From contig DBHM01000015.1 in assembly GCA_002296185.1 (NCBI GenBank), positions 1 to 34,579 of the forward strand: a stretch of DNA of 34,579 bases. Reading direction: 5' to 3'. The translations under genes were made by a program, and so were the position numbers. This DNA comes from Alphaproteobacteria bacterium UBA828. Lineage in GTDB: Bacteria > Pseudomonadota > Alphaproteobacteria > UBA828. This document shows positions 1 to 8,318 of this stretch, piece by piece (position 1 is the first letter of the stretch; the number at the start of each line of letters is the position of its first letter). The notes below the pieces were generated by a model. It did not search any database. It was not told the DNA's origin and worked only from the letters and a program-made list of their open reading frames with translations.

Positions 1-87
1 TGGTGCGGTCGAGAGGACTTGAACCTCCATGGGGTTGCCCCCACTAGAACCTGAATCTAGCGCGTCTACCAGTTCCGCCACAACCGC
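1..87 (-). tRNA. tRNA-Leu (anticodon CAG)
   Basis: On the minus strand this folds as a class II tRNA. The 7-bp acceptor stem pairs GCGGTTG with CGACCGC, including one U-G pair, and is followed by discriminator A and an encoded CCA at positions 3-1. The anticodon stem is CTAGA/TCTAG around the loop TTCAGGT, giving anticodon CAG, which reads CUG. A long variable arm with a GGGG/CCCC stem is typical of leucine tRNAs. The T arm carries GTTCAAG. The gene is complete and 87 nt long, and its CCA end lies exactly on the window edge. It lies 45 nt downstream of the sister gene at 133-219 and is probably co-transcribed with it. Confidence 0.97.
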
Positions 88-132
88 AATGTCTTTATCT
101 GTCAGCCAACAAGAACATCGAGCTGGCAAAAA

Positions 133-219
133 TGGTGCGGCTGAGAGGATTTGAACCTCCACGGGGTTGCCCCCACAGCGCCCTCAACGCTGCGCGTCTA
201 CCAATTCCGCCACAGCCGC
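133..219 (-). tRNA. tRNA-Leu (anticodon GAG)
   Basis: On the minus strand the acceptor stem pairs GCGGCTG with CAGCCGC, followed by A and an encoded CCA. The anticodon stem CAGCG/CGCTG encloses the loop TTGAGGG, giving anticodon GAG, which reads CUU and CUC. The variable arm is long with a GGGG/CCCC stem, as in class II leucine tRNAs, and the T loop is GTTCAAA. The length is 87 nt. Outside the anticodon stem-loop it is nearly identical to the tRNA-Leu(CAG) just downstream, which points to an old tandem duplication. Confidence 0.97.
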
Positions 220-243
220 ATATTTATAGATTTTCGGTCACCA

Positions 244-273
244 AATATAGATATCCAAAAAATTGCTCAACAA
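244..273 (-). promoter_or_regulatory. Possible promoter for the tRNA-Leu pair
   Basis: Upstream of the tRNA genes on the minus strand is a TATATT hexamer (244-249), with TTGTTG (268-273) 18 nt before it. TTGAGC at 265-270 is an alternative -35 at a short 15-nt spacing. Transcription would start roughly 17-20 nt before the first tRNA. A perfect TTGACA lies further up (304-309) but has no good -10 at the right distance. The call rests on consensus matching by eye only. Confidence 0.3.
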
Positions 274-364
274 AATAGGAGAAAAACCCGTAAAATACAA
301 AGTTGTCAAGTCCGGTTGGAAACATAAAAGAATTACAAAAAAATTAATTATCCAGTAATCTAGA

Positions 365-1528
365 CTACTTGAGCAGTCCCTCTACAAGATTTACCCAGTA
401 ATTTGCTCCAAATGGCAATGCATCATCGTTAAAGTCATATCGAGGGTTGTGCAGAATCCGCCCACCATCAGATGAGCCATTTCCCATCCATATATAACAT
501 CCTGGTTTCTCATTAAGCATAAATGCAAAGTCCTCAGCGCCCATACAAGCTGGTAAACTACGATGCAAATTTTCTGAACCTACAGTCGATTCTGCAGCTG
601 TAGCAGCTAATTCAGTCTCATGTAATGAATTTACTGTTGCCGGATAATTACGATTGTATGAAACCTCAGAAATGCAATCATGTGATTCTGCATTTTTTAT
701 CGCAATCTTCCTTATTCTCGACTCAATCTGATCACGAACAGAGTCATCAAATGCACGAGCAGTGCCTTCTAAAATTACTTTTTCTGGTATTACGTTCATT
801 GTCGAACCGCCATTTATCTTAGTGATACTGACTACTGATGCAAAAACTGGATCAATATTTCTTGAAGTAATTGTTTGCAATGACATAACAATTTGAGAAG
901 CACAAACAATTGGATCAGCTCCGAGATGGGGCATGGCTCCGTGCGTTCCCTTTCCGCTAATAGAAATTTTAAAGAGGTCTGCTGCCGCCATAACTGGACC
1001 AGAAATAGCTGCAAAATGTCCAACTGGAAGACCAGGCCAATTATGGAGTCCATATACAGCATCTACTGGAAACTTTTCAAACAGGCCTTCTTCCATCATA
1101 ACCTTTGCACCGCCAGCTCCCTCTTCTGCAGGTTGAAAAATGAAGTGGACAGTACCTTTAAATTTTTTATTGATCGATAAATGATAAGCAGCACCTAAAA
1201 GCATGGCAGTATGCCCATCATGACCACATGCATGCATTTTTCCTTTATGCTGAGAAGCGTAATCAAGCCCCGTTTCTTCTGTGATTTCAAGAGCATCCAT
1301 ATCTGCACGTATAGCTATAGCAGGACCATTTCCTGAACCTCGCAATGTACCTACCACACCTGTCTTAGCTATTCCCGATTCAACTTCTAGCCCCCATTCC
1401 CTTAGCTTCTCTTCTACAAAAGATGCTGTACGAAACTCTTCAAAAGCTATTTCAGGATATGCGTGAATTTCATGTCGCCACTCCATCATAAGTGGTTTCA
1501 ACTCTTCTATACTCTTTCTCAATTTCAT
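365..1528 (-). CDS. M20 family metallo-amidohydrolase (hippurate / N-acyl-amino-acid hydrolase type)
   Basis: This is a zinc-type M20D peptidase/amidohydrolase that hydrolyses an amide bond of an N-acylated amino acid or a similar compound in the cytoplasm. Numbered from the chosen start, it shows ADMDAL (75-80), the metal-binding HACGHDGHT (99-107), the catalytic QPAEEG (132-137) and, near the C-terminus, GAEDFAF followed by LHNPRYDF. Length (387 aa) is normal for the family. The frame stays open to a start at 1558. I prefer the ATG at 1528 because AAGGGGGGAAG lies just before it and the protein then begins at the usual family position. Family members include hippurate hydrolase, IAA-amino acid hydrolase and N-acetyl-diaminopimelate deacetylase, and the sequence alone does not fix the substrate. 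It is co-directional with the DehI-like gene upstream. Confidence 0.9.
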   Translation of the reverse strand: MKLRKSIEELKPLMMEWRHEIHAYPEIAFEEFRTASFVEEKLREWGLEVESGIAKTGVVGTLRGSGNGPAIAIRADMDALEITEETGLDYASQHKGKMHACGHDGHTAMLLGAAYHLSINKKFKGTVHFIFQPAEEGAGGAKVMMEEGLFEKFPVDAVYGLHNWPGLPVGHFAAISGPVMAAADLFKISISGKGTHGAMPHLGADPIVCASQIVMSLQTITSRNIDPVFASVVSITKINGGSTMNVIPEKVILEGTARAFDDSVRDQIESRIRKIAIKNAESHDCISEVSYNRNYPATVNSLHETELAATAAESTVGSENLHRSLPACMGAEDFAFMLNEKPGCYIWMGNGSSDGGRILHNPRYDFNDDALPFGANYWVNLVEGLLK

Positions 1529-1623
1529 TGAGGCTTCCCCCCTTATAAAAGACTTCACGAATATAAATTACAAATACACCAGGTATTTATAGTAACACAA
1601 AAACTGACTGCCATCGAATCTAC

Positions 1624-2460
1624 TTAAAATTTAGACAAAGTTTTATCAAGTATACGACCAATTATTATTAAAGTAGGTATAGTCTCAACAAACGTGCCCA
1701 TAGTTCGACTTAAGTCATCTCGAAGTTTAGGAGATGGACGACCATAAATTCCATTAAATGGTCTCACTAAAGGTAAAATATCAATTATCTTCTCATTTGC
1801 ACTTTCTTCTAAATTTTTTGCACATCTTTGTATTTCCTTAGATTGATATAGTGGCATTACTTTATCCTGCGCTGCTTTCTCAAGCCACTCAGGCCAGTGA
1901 CCAAGGTGCCTATAAAGTGATGGAACCAAACCTTCATTATCAGCACTATCTGGCCTAAGTCTTAGAACCAAATCTGGTAGTTTTGATGGTTCAACCAATT
2001 CTGGCAATCTTGGAAATCTTTCATTTGAATTACTTCCTAAATCTTTAAAATTTATTTTTTCTATATTTTTTGACTCTCCAGGCTCATTCAGAAGTTCCCT
2101 TAATAAAAGCACAGCAAGAATATTACATGGGTTTGCTGCATTATATCCAGATATTACATATCTTATTGCCTTGATATCTGGGTCCAGAAGATTTAATTTT
2201 TCTAGCTCAATATCATTAAATTGTTTTATTGATGGTAATGTATAGCTGCTATTGATTTCTTTAGCCGCAAGAGTTAGTTGCCCAGAACACATTATAGGGG
2301 CTAACGAAGCCCATGCCCATTCTAAAACTTTATCAAAACTAGCTAAATGTCGGTATATAAGAGCAACAATAGGAGTTCTACAGTAAATTTGTATATTTAT
2401 ATAAATCTGGCGAATTTCAGGTGATGCTTCTTTAAATGAAACTTCTGATAAATACATCAT
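1624..2460 (-). CDS. DehI-like protein (2-haloacid dehalogenase / halocarboxylic acid dehydrogenase family)
   Basis: This 278-aa protein has no signal peptide. Its N-terminal part resembles the DehI family: RQIYINIQ around residue 17, then RTPIVALIYRHLA (28-40) and LEWAWASLAPI (46-56). Two similar segments, about 29-71 and 178-219, both carry a YRHL motif followed by a proline- and tryptophan-containing helix. This fits the DehI fold, a fused pseudo-dimer of two homologous halves. Characterised DehI uses an Asp-activated water to remove halide from both enantiomers of 2-haloacids. I cannot place that Asp with confidence here (D171 and D174 sit just before the second repeat), so real dehalogenase activity is uncertain. 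It diverges from the allA-like gene across a 118-bp gap and lies upstream of the amidohydrolase on the same strand. The family was recognised from memory, without a search. Confidence 0.6.
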   Translation of the reverse strand: MMYLSEVSFKEASPEIRQIYINIQIYCRTPIVALIYRHLASFDKVLEWAWASLAPIMCSGQLTLAAKEINSSYTLPSIKQFNDIELEKLNLLDPDIKAIRYVISGYNAANPCNILAVLLLRELLNEPGESKNIEKINFKDLGSNSNERFPRLPELVEPSKLPDLVLRLRPDSADNEGLVPSLYRHLGHWPEWLEKAAQDKVMPLYQSKEIQRCAKNLEESANEKIIDILPLVRPFNGIYGRPSPKLRDDLSRTMGTFVETIPTLIIIGRILDKTLSKF

Positions 2461-2578
2461 TCCAGCCTTATAAAAATTCTTTTATTAATTACTCTAATCT
2501 AATTAAGTTTAGTTCATTGCTAGCATTAACTTAAACTATTACGATGAAAATACTAAAAAAGAAATCTTGTATGGTTAA

Positions 2579-3082
2579 ATGATGGAAACTACTTATATAA
2601 AATTAATATCTAGAGAGTCATTTTCGCAGTTTGGAACACTATTAGATCACCAAGGCCAACAACCACGTATCGATAATGCTACCGAATTGGAAAACCTAAG
2701 GAATACAGCGCATTCCAATCTTCTTCTTGCATTAGCTGACCCAGCTAAAATGCCCTTAAAAGTTTCTGCACTAGAGAGGCATTTATATTCAAGCCAAACT
2801 TTCTTTCCACTCGATGTATCTCGTTATCTTGTTATAGTATGTCCTAGTAAAAATGATGGTGAACCTGACCTGCAGAAAATTGAAGCTTTTGAAGTAAAAG
2901 GAAGCCAAGGAATTAATTATTACCCTGGAACATGGCATTACCCAATGACAGCTCTATCCAATAATAGGTTATTTGCAGTATTAGTTTGGGAAGATGGATC
3001 TGAAAATGACACAGAATGGAGATATTTTTCTCCAGAGTGTTGTCCTATAGTTAATATAAGAGAAAATAGTGAATTAGTATGA
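2579..3082 (+). CDS. allA: Ureidoglycolate lyase (AllA family)
   Basis: The predicted role is splitting ureidoglycolate into glyoxylate and urea, the last step of the allantoin branch of purine catabolism (EC 4.3.2.3), in the cytoplasm as a cupin-fold dimer. Family landmarks are LERHLYSSQTFFPLD in the middle and GINYYPGTWHYPM in the C-terminal half, matching the ERH..GSQ and GVNY..G.WHHP signatures of AllA. Length (167 aa) is standard. Two adjacent ATG codons open the frame (2579 and 2582) with no strong ribosome-binding site. The stop overlaps the puuE start as ATGA, so the two genes should be translationally coupled. The purine context supports the call. Confidence 0.85.
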   Translation: MMETTYIKLISRESFSQFGTLLDHQGQQPRIDNATELENLRNTAHSNLLLALADPAKMPLKVSALERHLYSSQTFFPLDVSRYLVIVCPSKNDGEPDLQKIEAFEVKGSQGINYYPGTWHYPMTALSNNRLFAVLVWEDGSENDTEWRYFSPECCPIVNIRENSELV

Positions 3083-4002
3083 ATAGAAAAGATGGGCATA
3101 AATCCCGAGACTTTATTGGGTTTGGTAAATCACCACCATCTATTCGATGGCCTAATAATGCAAGATTGGCAATTTCTTTAGTTGTTAACTATGAAGAAGG
3201 GTCCGAAAGAAGTTTTGCAATGGGTGACAATGATCAAGAACCACTAACAGAATGGGGGTCCTACCCTTTCCCAGCTGATAAAAGAAACTTCGCAATGGAA
3301 AGTATGTTTGAGTATGGATCAAGAGTCGGAATTTGGCGTATTCTCGATTTATTTGAAGAATTAAAGGTTAATAGCACTTTTTTTTCATGCGCTGTAGCAT
3401 TTGAAAAAAATGATGAAGTAGCTAGAGCTTTTGCAGACTCTGAACATGATTTATGTTCACACGGATATAGGTGGGAAGAAACCTTTCGTCTAACAAGAGA
3501 ACAAGAATCACAAAATATTCAAAAAGCTATAGCTTCATTCAATAATACATGCGGTAAAAGTCCAGAAGGCTGGTACTGTAGATATGGACCAAGTGAGAAT
3601 ACACGAGAATTAATTGTTAATGAAGGTAATTTTCTTTATGACTGTGATGCTTATAACGATGATACACCTTACTTTGTTCAGGTTTTAGGAAAACAGCATT
3701 TAGTAATCCCATATACACCAGATGTGAATGATTTTTCTTTTTGGATAGCTCCTGGCTTTGTGACAGCCGACGATTTTTTCAATTATCTAAAGGATACATT
3801 TGATGTATTGTATGCTGAAGGTAGAAACACACCGAGGTTAATGTCAATAGGCCTTCACCCAAGAATGATAGGGCGACCAGGTAGAATTATAGGCCTGAGA
3901 AAATTTATTGAGTATGCAAAAAGGTTTCAGGACGTATGGTTTGCAAAACGTGGTGAAATTGCAAAACACTGGATCTCAAACCATAAAAATCTTGAAAAAT
4001 AG
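3079..4002 (+). CDS. puuE: Allantoinase of the PuuE type (polysaccharide-deacetylase fold)
   Basis: The predicted product opens the hydantoin ring of (S)-allantoin to give allantoate (EC 3.5.2.5). PuuE enzymes are cofactor-free members of the polysaccharide deacetylase/NodB superfamily, unrelated to amidohydrolase-type allantoinases. The family opening is seen as RDFIGFGKSPPSIRWP (10-25). The NodB catalytic DD motif is replaced by NYEEG (37-41), and SHGYRWEE lies at 127-134. Length (307 aa) is typical. It overlaps the upstream allA-like gene by 4 nt (ATGA), forming a two-gene purine-degradation operon. No allantoate amidohydrolase, uricase or allantoin transporter is beside it. Chitooligosaccharide-type deacetylase is the alternative, but the NYEEG/HGYRW pattern argues for PuuE. 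Confidence 0.88.
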   Translation: MNRKDGHKSRDFIGFGKSPPSIRWPNNARLAISLVVNYEEGSERSFAMGDNDQEPLTEWGSYPFPADKRNFAMESMFEYGSRVGIWRILDLFEELKVNSTFFSCAVAFEKNDEVARAFADSEHDLCSHGYRWEETFRLTREQESQNIQKAIASFNNTCGKSPEGWYCRYGPSENTRELIVNEGNFLYDCDAYNDDTPYFVQVLGKQHLVIPYTPDVNDFSFWIAPGFVTADDFFNYLKDTFDVLYAEGRNTPRLMSIGLHPRMIGRPGRIIGLRKFIEYAKRFQDVWFAKRGEIAKHWISNHKNLEK

Positions 4003-4161
4003 CTAAATACATAAATATATGTTTTATTTTATAAAAATTAGAAAAATAAGGTATTTTTGTTTAGAAATTTAGGTATTTAATTCATTAGAAGGGTGTTGGT
4101 GGTAACAGGTATATGTTAGTTCAAGTAGTAGAATAGTTACGTCTCGGAGACCAAGTCAAAT

Positions 4162-5400
4162 ATGAATGAACCTATCACTATAGAAAAAAGGCGAAATAGC
4201 CTTGCTGTAAATGTAGGCCATCTGCAAATCGGTGGTGGCGCTCCTATTGTGGTGCAATCTATGACAAATACAGATACAGCTGATGTAGAAGGTACAACGG
4301 CACAGATTAAAGAGCTCGCTGATGCAGGATCAGAACTTGTGAGAATTACTGTTAACACACCAGAAGCAGCTGAAGCTGTGCCAAAAATAAAAGATAAATT
4401 AGATGCACTTAATTGCAAAGTACCTTTAATAGGAGACTTTCATTATATAGGGCATAAACTACTTACTAATACTCCTGGCTGTGCCGAGGCATTAGCTAAG
4501 TATCGTATTAATCCAGGAAATGTTGGATTCAGAGAAAAACGAGATCAGCAATTTCAAACAATGATTGAAGTAGCAATTAAATATGACAAGCCCGTCAGAA
4601 TTGGGGTTAACTGGGGAAGTCTTGATCAAGAGTTGTTGGCCTCAATGATGGATAAAAACGCTAAATCTTCAAATCCCTTAGACGCCCAGGAAATGATGCG
4701 ACAAGCACTTGTTGAGTCAGCTCTAAGAAGCGCTAATCTTGCTGAGGAGATAGGGCTAGATTCAAGAAAAATCGTAATTTCATGTAAAGTTTCTCAAGTC
4801 CAAGACTTGATATCAGTTTATAATAATTTAGCAAAAAAGTGTAACTACGCTTTACACGTTGGACTCACAGAAGCAGGTATGGGGTCAAAAGGAATAGTGG
4901 CGTCAACTGCAGGAATTGGAGTCTTATTACATCAGGGCATTGGAGATACAATTCGTGTCTCTTTAACTCCAGAACCAGGTGGAGATAGAGCTAGAGAAGT
5001 AATAGTTGCGCAAGAAATTCTTCAAACTATGGGTCTACGATCTTTCGTTCCGATGGTAACAGCCTGTCCTGGGTGTGGTCGCACTACCAGTACTGTTTTT
5101 CAAGATCTTGCTGATCGTATACAAAACTATGTAAGAATTAAAATGCCAGAGTGGAAAAAATATTATGAAGGCGTGGAGGACATGCAACTTGCAGTTATGG
5201 GATGCATTGTTAATGGACCAGGAGAAAGTAAACACGCCGATATAGGTATCAGCTTACCTGGAACTGGAGAATCACCAGCAGCTCCAGTTTTTATTGATGG
5301 CGAAAAAACCATAACTTTACGTGGAGAAAATATAGCTGAAGAGTTCCACAGAATTGTGGATGAATATGTGGCAAATAAATACCCCCTAAAGACAAGCTAG
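4162..5400 (+). CDS. ispG: 4-hydroxy-3-methylbut-2-en-1-yl diphosphate synthase (IspG/GcpE)
   Basis: IspG converts 2-C-methyl-D-erythritol 2,4-cyclodiphosphate to HMBPP in the MEP isoprenoid pathway, using a [4Fe-4S] cluster and reduced flavodoxin or ferredoxin. The N-terminal TIM-barrel region is clear: GGGAPIVVQSMTNTDT (24-39), GDFHYIG (91-97) and NPGNVG (117-122). The three cluster cysteines are C302 and C305 (ACPGCGRT) and C348 (GCIVNGPGE), followed by the conserved E355. At 412 aa it matches the alphaproteobacterial form. The ATG at 4162 was chosen because it precedes the family N-terminus, with GGAGACC about 12 nt upstream. It stands alone, with gaps of about 150 nt on both sides. The non-mevalonate pathway points to a bacterium. 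Confidence 0.97.
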   Translation: MNEPITIEKRRNSLAVNVGHLQIGGGAPIVVQSMTNTDTADVEGTTAQIKELADAGSELVRITVNTPEAAEAVPKIKDKLDALNCKVPLIGDFHYIGHKLLTNTPGCAEALAKYRINPGNVGFREKRDQQFQTMIEVAIKYDKPVRIGVNWGSLDQELLASMMDKNAKSSNPLDAQEMMRQALVESALRSANLAEEIGLDSRKIVISCKVSQVQDLISVYNNLAKKCNYALHVGLTEAGMGSKGIVASTAGIGVLLHQGIGDTIRVSLTPEPGGDRAREVIVAQEILQTMGLRSFVPMVTACPGCGRTTSTVFQDLADRIQNYVRIKMPEWKKYYEGVEDMQLAVMGCIVNGPGESKHADIGISLPGTGESPAAPVFIDGEKTITLRGENIAEEFHRIVDEYVANKYPLKTS

Positions 5401-5553
5401 TAATAAAAGACCTTACTCCTTACTTAAAATCATTTGTTTTTGTTATCTGGGTTTTTACTGGTCTAACAATATGCTATCCTTACAATTGAAAAACTAAAAA
5501 TAGGCCGCACTAACTGCCGTTCAATAGCATTTGGGGGTAAATAAACTGCCGCT

Positions 5554-6345
5554 ATGGTTGCCTTACTTAAAGTTGATGAACTAAGCCTTACTTTTGGCGG
5601 TATCCATGCGCTAGATAAAATTTCACTCGCAGTCGAAACTGGTACTATAACCGCTATCATCGGGCCTAATGGCGCCGGTAAAACAAGCCTATTCAATATT
5701 ATTTCAGGGTTTTACAAGCCAAAACATGGGCGAATATTCCTAGATGAAAAAGATATAACCAAAAGTTCTCCACCTAAGCGCGCATCACTAGGATTAGCTA
5801 GAACCTTTCAAAATATTGCTCTATTCCGAGGTATGACTGTTCTTGATAATATTAAACTCGGCAATCACATCCATTTAAAGTCAGGCCTAATTGCCTCTGG
5901 ATTATACTGGGGACAAGCACAGCGTGAAGAAACAGCGCTTCGAGAAGAGATTGAAAGAGATATTATAGATTTTCTTGAAATCGATCACATTAGGAATGTC
6001 CCTGTTGCCGCACTTCCTTATGGACTTCAAAAACGTGTTGAGCTCGCTAGAGCACTAGCGATGCGACCAAAACTGATTTTATTGGATGAGCCTGTAGCAG
6101 GAATGAATCGAGAAGAAACTGAGGATATGGCACGCTTTATTTTAGACCTAAGAGAAGAAAGGGGCATTACCATTTTACTAGTTGAGCATGACATGGATGT
6201 AGTGATGGATATATCAGATTACGTTGAAGTATTAAATTTTGGAAAAAAAATCTGTTCAGGAACTCCTAACGAAGTTAGGAAATCTGAAGCTGTGGTGGAA
6301 GCATACTTAGGCCAAAAAAAACCAAATCTAGTAGGAACAATTTAA
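5554..6345 (+). CDS. livG: LIV-type ABC transporter ATP-binding protein (LivG-like)
   Basis: This is one of two cytoplasmic ATPases powering a HAAT/LIV importer. It has Walker A GPNGAGKTS (37-45), a Q-loop in TFQNI, a signature written LPYGLQKR (154-161) where relatives usually read LSYG, Walker B LILLDEP (174-180) and the H-loop in LLVEHDMD. Length (263 aa) is normal. The insert SGLIASGLYWGQ near residue 110 is typical of LivG and absent from LivF. It is the first gene of the 5554-19239 run, and its stop shares one base with the next start (TAATG). The annotated substrate class is branched-chain amino acids, but the downstream acyl-CoA ligases suggest a carboxylic acid. Confidence 0.93.
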   Translation: MVALLKVDELSLTFGGIHALDKISLAVETGTITAIIGPNGAGKTSLFNIISGFYKPKHGRIFLDEKDITKSSPPKRASLGLARTFQNIALFRGMTVLDNIKLGNHIHLKSGLIASGLYWGQAQREETALREEIERDIIDFLEIDHIRNVPVAALPYGLQKRVELARALAMRPKLILLDEPVAGMNREETEDMARFILDLREERGITILLVEHDMDVVMDISDYVEVLNFGKKICSGTPNEVRKSEAVVEAYLGQKKPNLVGTI

Positions 6346-7217
6346 TGGAATTCTTGCTTGAGGTTAGCCTAGTTGGGCTTGCTATAGGCGGAGTTTATGC
6401 CCTTATAGCTGTGGGATATTCACTAGTTTACAGAACTACGCGAGTGGTAAACTTTGCTCATGGCAATATGATGATGTTTGGTGCCTACTTCTTTTTCACT
6501 TTTGCAGCCCTCTTAGAATTACACTGGTCTATTTCTATTATATTAACCTTACTTTGCGCTGCTTTTTTTGGTGCAGGTATAGAGCGACTTCTAATCAGAC
6601 CGATGCTTGGTAGACCAGCAATATCTATTGTTATGGTCACTGTAGGATTAGCCTCCATTCTCCATGGTGGGGCACAAATGATCTGGTCAGCAGAGGATTT
6701 TTTTATGCCTCAGATCTTCCCAGATGCACCCCTAGTATTTGATGGGATGTATATACCATCAAATACTGCATATGGTTTCCTTGTGGCAGTCAGTGCAATT
6801 ATTATTTTGGTTCTAGTATTTCGTTTTACACGAAGTGGTATTGCTATGCGAGCAACTGCTGGAGACCAAATTGCAGCGTCCACGATGGGAATTAACGTAC
6901 CATCAATGTTCAGTCTTACGTGGATTTATGCTTCTTTAACTTCTGCACTTGCAGGAATAGTAGTTGGGTCTATCACAACCCTTAATCCCTCTATGGGGAT
7001 AATCGGCTTAAGTGTTTTAGCGGTGGTTATTTTAGGTGGATTAGATAGCATATTTGGTGCCATCCTTGCGGGATTAATAGTTGGGTGGATTGAAGCAGTA
7101 ACTGGTTTTTATATTGGCGCAGCGTTTAAAGACGTCGTGCCATTTATTGTTCTTTTAGGAATTTTAATTTTACGTCCCTATGGCTTATTCGGAACTCCCG
7201 AGATAGAGCGCCTATAA
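6345..7217 (+). CDS. livH: LIV-type ABC transporter permease (LivH-like)
   Basis: This inner-membrane permease has about eight hydrophobic segments across 290 aa. The LivH hallmark VNFAHGNMMMFGAY lies near residue 35, and the C-terminal half carries SVLAVVILGGLDSIFGAILAG-type sequence. It should pair with the LivM-like permease (7245-8279) to form the channel through which the substrate delivered by the periplasmic binding protein passes. The start overlaps the livG stop by one base, a typical coupled junction. A 27-nt gap follows before the next gene. Confidence 0.93.
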   Translation: MEFLLEVSLVGLAIGGVYALIAVGYSLVYRTTRVVNFAHGNMMMFGAYFFFTFAALLELHWSISIILTLLCAAFFGAGIERLLIRPMLGRPAISIVMVTVGLASILHGGAQMIWSAEDFFMPQIFPDAPLVFDGMYIPSNTAYGFLVAVSAIIILVLVFRFTRSGIAMRATAGDQIAASTMGINVPSMFSLTWIYASLTSALAGIVVGSITTLNPSMGIIGLSVLAVVILGGLDSIFGAILAGLIVGWIEAVTGFYIGAAFKDVVPFIVLLGILILRPYGLFGTPEIERL

Positions 7218-7244
7218 AGCCGAATAGAAAATGGATTAGTATAA

Positions 7245-8279
7245 GTGTTAATTGGAAACTATAAACAAAACTATAGATCTGATGAAGCTATATTACGGAG
7301 TAATCGTAGCAAGGTTTGGCTTCTTATCTTATTTACCTTACTTATTATTTTTCCATTTGTTGGTAATAATTACCATATATATATGGGATGCTTAATAGGC
7401 ATCAACATTATCGCGGTAACCGGTATAAATATTTTGACCGGATACACAGGCCTTATATCTCTTGGACATGCTGCCTTTGCTGGAGTAGGCGCTTATACAG
7501 TAGCATGGTTATCTAATAATTTTGGTCTACCTTTTTATATATGCCTTCCAATTGGTGGTTTAGTTGCAGCGTTTGCAGGCTTAATAGTTGGCATTCCCTC
7601 CTTACGGATTAAAGGCCTTTATTTAGCAATTGCAACACTTGCATCTCAATTTATCTTAGGATTTATATTTAATGAGTGGGATGATGTTACAGGCGGAGGA
7701 AAAGGCACCTCACTGGGACCAGCAGAGATAGGCGGTATCTCGCTAGATACAGAATTTGAGCTTTATTGGCTAATTTTAGCCGTTATGCTTATTAGTCTAT
7801 TTTTTGCAAGAAACTTGTTTAGATCTCGTGCTGGAAGAGCTTTTATAGCCGTTAGAGACCGAGATATATCAGCAGAAGTAATGGGAATTAACCTTTTATG
7901 GACCAAATTGTCAGCTTTTGCGCTAAGCTCTTTTTATGCTGGAATGGCAGGGGGACTAATGGCTTACTTCTATAAAGTTGTTACCCCGGAGCAATATACC
8001 TTTGGAATCTCAATATTTATTCTAGCGGCTGTTGTTGTAGGTGGAATGGGAAGTATTCTTGGTGGTATCCTTGGAGCAATCTTTATGACACTTATACCCG
8101 AGTTACTAGGAGATCTTTCACAACTTTTTGGGCCAGATGCTATTGCTCTCTTATCACCAGCAAAAGAGGTTATATTTGGGGTGTTAATAGTAGGTTTTTT
8201 AATATTTGAGCCAAGGGGACTGGCAGAAATTTGGAGGCGAATAAAAAGAAGCTATGAAATTTGGCCATTTCGGACTTAA
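7245..8279 (+). CDS. livM: LIV-type ABC transporter permease (LivM-like)
   Basis: This is the second inner-membrane permease of the importer, 344 aa. It has a longer hydrophilic N-terminus (about 25 aa) and then multiple membrane segments. The LivM hallmark LTGYTGLISLGHAAFAGVGAY lies around residue 63 and IKGLYLAIATLA further on. The conserved cytoplasmic loop RSRAGRAFIAVRDRDISAEVMGI couples permease to ATPase. The start is a GTG at 7245. An ATG at 7231 is out of frame and soon stopped, and the next in-frame ATG would cut into the first membrane segment. No strong ribosome-binding site is visible, so expression may depend on translation of livH. Confidence 0.92.
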   Translation: MLIGNYKQNYRSDEAILRSNRSKVWLLILFTLLIIFPFVGNNYHIYMGCLIGINIIAVTGINILTGYTGLISLGHAAFAGVGAYTVAWLSNNFGLPFYICLPIGGLVAAFAGLIVGIPSLRIKGLYLAIATLASQFILGFIFNEWDDVTGGGKGTSLGPAEIGGISLDTEFELYWLILAVMLISLFFARNLFRSRAGRAFIAVRDRDISAEVMGINLLWTKLSAFALSSFYAGMAGGLMAYFYKVVTPEQYTFGISIFILAAVVVGGMGSILGGILGAIFMTLIPELLGDLSQLFGPDAIALLSPAKEVIFGVLIVGFLIFEPRGLAEIWRRIKRSYEIWPFRT

Positions 8280-8318
8280 TATTCAATTTAAATTAAATTA
8301 AAATAAAGGGAGGAAGAA

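Noticed and set aside
365..1528. Assignment of the M20 enzyme as allantoate amidohydrolase because of the adjacent purine genes.
   Set aside because: Its motifs (HACGHDGHT, QPAEEG, GAEDFAF) are of the hippurate/IAA-amino-acid hydrolase branch, and it lies on the opposite strand from the purine unit.
4009..4030. Small hairpin ACATA/TATGT followed by TTTATTTT after the allantoinase gene.
   Set aside because: The stem is only five mostly A-T pairs, too weak to call a terminator in this base composition.
5440..5480. Possible promoter before the LIV operon (TTGTTA or TTTACT with TAACAA or TATCCT).
   Set aside because: Spacings are 15 or 18 nt and the -10 matches are poor; no combination is clearly better than chance in AT-rich DNA.
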